DNA of 8,684 nt. Origin: B1SED10-16 sp046498365. Its GTDB lineage: Bacteria > Desulfobacterota > Desulfobacteria > Desulfobacterales > Desulfosalsimonadaceae. The DNA lies in the NCBI GenBank assembly GCA_046498365.1, contig JAWOAV010000138.1:1-8684 (forward strand), given 5' to 3'. Position numbers and translations under genes: made by a program. Positions 6,434 to 8,684 of this stretch are shown here, one piece after another (position 1 is the first letter of the stretch; each line of letters starts with the position of its first letter). Below the pieces are notes generated by a model. That model was not told the DNA's origin and searched no databases. It saw nothing but the letters and a program-made list of their open reading frames with translations.

Positions 6434-7192
6434 CAGGGCCGCGCACATGGCGAACAACACAGCTGTTTCTGTAATCTCGGTCTGTGCGCCCAGGGTATCG
6501 CCGGTGATGCCGCCGATTTTTTTCATGCAGAAAAAGTTGAACGCAAAAACCATCGCAGCAGCGAAAAGCAATGCGGCAATGCCGGCGATTCCCCCCAGTA
6601 CGGCAGCCGCGAGCAGGCCGGATACAGACGCGATGAACATGTGCGACGGCATGCGATCTTTGAGAAAAACAGAAATGAGCCCGCCTTCCTTCCTGGCATA
6701 GGGAAGAATCCCCATAATCAGAACCATCGCGGTGCGCGCCAGGACGGCCGCGATAACCAGGGCCCGCCAGCCGTCCGACGGAACCATGGCGGCTAGGGCG
6801 GACCATTTCAGCCCGAGAACAGAAAAAAGACCCACCGCACCCATTGTGCCGATCCGGCTGTCATGCATGATTTCAAGTATCTTTTCTTTGGGCCGTGCAC
6901 TGAAGAAGCCGTCTGCGGTATCGGCAACGCCGTCCAGATGGAAAAAACCGTTGAAACCGGAAAGCGCCAGGATCCCGATCAAACCGGTGATCATCGCTGG
7001 GAGCCCAAGGGCATGGGCAAGAAGAAAAAATACGGCAGCGGCAATGCCGCATACCAGCCCCGCCACCGGAAACCATGGCAGGGATCGGGCCATATCGGAA
7101 GGCGTCGTGTTTACCGGAACCGGAATGATGGTTAAAAACTGAATGGCCGCAATCAAGGGCTTGACGCCCGACAACGGAGGGTTCTCGTTCAT
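6431..7192 (-). CDS. cobS: Adenosylcobinamide-GDP ribazoletransferase (cobalamin synthase CobS)
   Basis: 253 residues, normal length. An inner-membrane enzyme that joins adenosylcobinamide-GDP to the alpha-ribotide or alpha-riboside, finishing the cobamide. Seen: FFHLDGVADTADGFF (83-97), IMHDSRIGTMGAVG (108-121), YARKEGG (165-171) and GGITGDTLGAQTE (227-239), all CobS hallmarks with acidic residues for metal-GDP binding. Between these are several hydrophobic helices (about 42-62, 65-80, 143-164, 186-221 and 243-253). It is first of the four cob genes, 58 bp after the aldehyde oxidoreductase gene. The ATG lacks a clear Shine-Dalgarno site (only AGCAGAA before it), and no other in-frame ATG, GTG or TTG with a good site was found close upstream. 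Confidence 0.96.
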   Translation of the reverse strand: MNENPPLSGVKPLIAAIQFLTIIPVPVNTTPSDMARSLPWFPVAGLVCGIAAAVFFLLAHALGLPAMITGLIGILALSGFNGFFHLDGVADTADGFFSARPKEKILEIMHDSRIGTMGAVGLFSVLGLKWSALAAMVPSDGWRALVIAAVLARTAMVLIMGILPYARKEGGLISVFLKDRMPSHMFIASVSGLLAAAVLGGIAGIAALLFAAAMVFAFNFFCMKKIGGITGDTLGAQTEITETAVLFAMCAAL

Positions 7193-7201
7193 TTCTGCTA
7201 A

Positions 7202-7221
7202 AAAACCTGTTTTATGGTTTT
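7202..7221 (-). repeat. Weak inverted repeat in the cobS leader, possible terminator or attenuator
   Basis: On the - strand AAAACC, eight bases, GGTTTT, running into six T in all. The stem is only 6 bp with two G-C pairs. It lies between the aldehyde oxidoreductase stop and the cobS start, 9 nt from the ATG. It could reduce read-through or limit access to the cobS start, or be chance in an A/T-rich gap. Confidence 0.25.
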
Positions 7222-7250
7222 GGGCCTCGGGGGCAACACGCTCCCTTATC

Positions 7251-8684
7251 TCATGTACCTCGGACGTCCCTCAGGTTCACAAAATCAAGGTCCATCCGCC
7301 GCAGGGCAGCCGGTGTCGGAATCCCGTTTTCATCCCACCGGCGGATCCGGTAATATTCGGGGAGCATTTTGTCCAGGGGGACTACCGATTTCGGGTCTTT
7401 GGGGTTGAGCGGCTCATGGGTAAACCGTCTTGCCAGGGTGTCCTGTTTTTTGCCGATGCCTTCCCGGAGGTTGAACAGCCGTTCAAGGGTGTACCCCCTT
7501 TCCCCTGCCTTGAGAAAGCGGCCGAAATCCATTTTCATGCCGGTAGCAAGATGGAGGAACTTTGAATGGGGGAGCATGGGAAGGTGGAGCTTGAACAGTT
7601 TCGAGGGGAGCCGCTGCAACAGAACCACGGCGCCCCACGTATGGGTCAGGATCTTGGTGACGGCCCGGGACGCAGAGGGATTTTTCGGCAGGGAAAATGC
7701 TGCCGGCGGAACGAATGTCCATGAAGTGAACAGGCAGCTTCCGGCTGCGCTGATCGCTGCCAGCAGGTTCTGATCCAGTACCGCCCATGCGGGTTTCGAC
7801 CGGTAATGTCCGGGGTCGAGCGTCATGGGCCCGTTGATTTCAAAATACACCACGTAGCCGCCGTCGAGGTGGCATGCGCCGCGGTTGGCCGTGGCGTACC
7901 CCAGCGCATGACCGATGGCCGCCCGGGGAGAGTAGCCGGCGATCTCAAGCCCTTTCACGTGGGCGGCGAAGTCTTTTCCGCCGTATTTTTCGGAAAGATA
8001 CCGCACACCTTCCGCAAGGTCTTCCCCTATGCCCTGCTTGTGGGCGATATCGTGGATAGCGGCGGAAATGTTTTCCTTTTTACCGAAATAAAGGCCGTTG
8101 TCCCAGAGCCCCTTTTCATTGAGCTCCATGGCAAAGCCGAGCGCGTTTCCCGTGGATATGGTATCCATGCCCAATAGGTCCATCTCATAATTCCAGGCGA
8201 TGATCGCTTCCATATCGTCAATTTCGAGGTTGGATCCCATAAGGCATAATGTTTCGAACTCCGGCCCTTTAATTCGCTTACCCTCGAATTCAACGACCCG
8301 GCCGCAGCGGATGGGGCATGTAGGGCACCCGGTGTTCGACTTGAGAAAATCGGCCGCCATTCGCTCCCCGCTCAGGTTGTATGCGCCCGCAAAGTTGCCC
8401 CTTGCATAGTTTCGTGTGGGAAGGGCGTTTTTCCGGTTCAGGGTATTGACGAATTGGGCAGTGCCATAGCGGGGGGCAAGATCTCCGGTGGCCGGGTGTT
8501 TTTTGAGCATATCGACCCATTTTTTCACCCCGTTCCGAAAACCGGGCGTATCAAAGAGTTCGATTTTCTTTTTTCCGTTTGCCACGATGGCCTTGAGGTT
8601 TTTCGAGCCCATGACCGCCCCCATGCCGCATCGGCCGTGGACGCGCTCGTGGGATACGATAACGGCGTATTTCACCATGTTTTC
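7251..8684 (-). CDS. Aldehyde:ferredoxin oxidoreductase (AOR family), N-terminus outside window
   Basis: 477 residues are visible of a family that is usually about 600; the frame is open to the window edge, so the Met at 8678 is internal. Known: tungsten (or molybdenum) bis-pterin plus [4Fe-4S] enzymes oxidising aldehydes to carboxylates with ferredoxin, or the reverse. Seen (numbering from the first visible residue): HGRCGMGAVMGSKNLKAI (16-33) typical of the end of the AOR N-domain; cluster ligands C120, C123 and C127 in CPTCPIRC and the likely fourth, C317, in AAGSCLF; pterin-region motifs DLLGMDTISTGN (169-180) and NRGACHLDGGY (267-277). The spacing of the cysteines is close to that of Pyrococcus AOR. 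No frameshift was seen. Its substrate cannot be assigned. It precedes cobS by 58 bp on the same strand, so the cob cluster may be read from its promoter. Confidence 0.93.
   Translation of the reverse strand, partial: ENMVKYAVIVSHERVHGRCGMGAVMGSKNLKAIVANGKKKIELFDTPGFRNGVKKWVDMLKKHPATGDLAPRYGTAQFVNTLNRKNALPTRNYARGNFAGAYNLSGERMAADFLKSNTGCPTCPIRCGRVVEFEGKRIKGPEFETLCLMGSNLEIDDMEAIIAWNYEMDLLGMDTISTGNALGFAMELNEKGLWDNGLYFGKKENISAAIHDIAHKQGIGEDLAEGVRYLSEKYGGKDFAAHVKGLEIAGYSPRAAIGHALGYATANRGACHLDGGYVVYFEINGPMTLDPGHYRSKPAWAVLDQNLLAAISAAGSCLFTSWTFVPPAAFSLPKNPSASRAVTKILTHTWGAVVLLQRLPSKLFKLHLPMLPHSKFLHLATGMKMDFGRFLKAGERGYTLERLFNLREGIGKKQDTLARRFTHEPLNPKDPKSVVPLDKMLPEYYRIRRWDENGIPTPAALRRMDLDFVNLRDVRGT

Noticed and set aside
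6423..6806. 128-codon N-terminal extension of the cbiR frame into cobS
   Set aside because: This stretch is coded by cobS in another frame, the extension is arginine/glycine-rich and unlike any barrel protein, and a strong Shine-Dalgarno site marks the ATG at 6422.

Overview
The window looks like part of a chromosome of an anaerobic, GC-rich bacterium, most likely a Desulfobacterota (sulfate-reducer type) relative. This is inferred from the gene set: a LctP-type lactate permease, a nickel-pincer LarA racemase, an aldehyde:ferredoxin oxidoreductase, cobamide salvage genes that include the remodeling enzyme CbiR, and an ArsR-methyltransferase fusion of the kind known as SahR in Desulfovibrio. 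No rRNA, tRNA, CRISPR array, insertion sequence or phage gene was seen.

Layout. On the + strand only the 3' end of a lactate permease gene (1-435) is present. Everything else is on the - strand. Read in the direction of transcription from the right edge: an aldehyde:ferredoxin oxidoreductase missing its N-terminus (8684-7251); a tight four-gene cobamide cluster cobS (7192-6431), cbiR (6422-5526), cobU (5507-4986), cobT (4974-3901) with gaps of 8, 18 and 11 bp; a separately promoted ArsR-type HTH plus methyltransferase-domain regulator (3727-2816); and, after a 268-bp gap carrying a promoter and a candidate operator, a GntR/FadR-family regulator (2547-1765, TTG start) followed by larA (1709-453). 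larA ends 17 bp from the convergent permease gene.

How the genes may work together. The cob cluster holds no corrin-ring biosynthesis genes. It holds what is needed to strip the lower ligand from an existing cobamide (CbiR), re-activate the resulting cobinamide phosphate (CobU), activate a new base (CobT) and join the two (CobS). This reads as a compact cobamide-remodeling and salvage operon, perhaps read through from the aldehyde oxidoreductase gene. The downstream ArsR-methyltransferase protein resembles SahR, the S-adenosylhomocysteine-responsive repressor of the SAM cycle, and has a perfect 6-6-6 palindrome at its own predicted transcription start. A link to B12-dependent methionine synthase is an attractive inference but is not shown here.

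The left third is a 2-hydroxyacid module: permease for uptake, LarA to racemise lactate or a related hydroxyacid, and an FCD-domain regulator whose predicted promoter overlaps a PdhR/LldR-like inverted repeat.

No gene-free stretch exceeds 300 bases. The two longer gaps (2548-2815 and 3728-3900) hold the promoters and palindromes listed. I saw no convincing strong rho-independent terminator anywhere.
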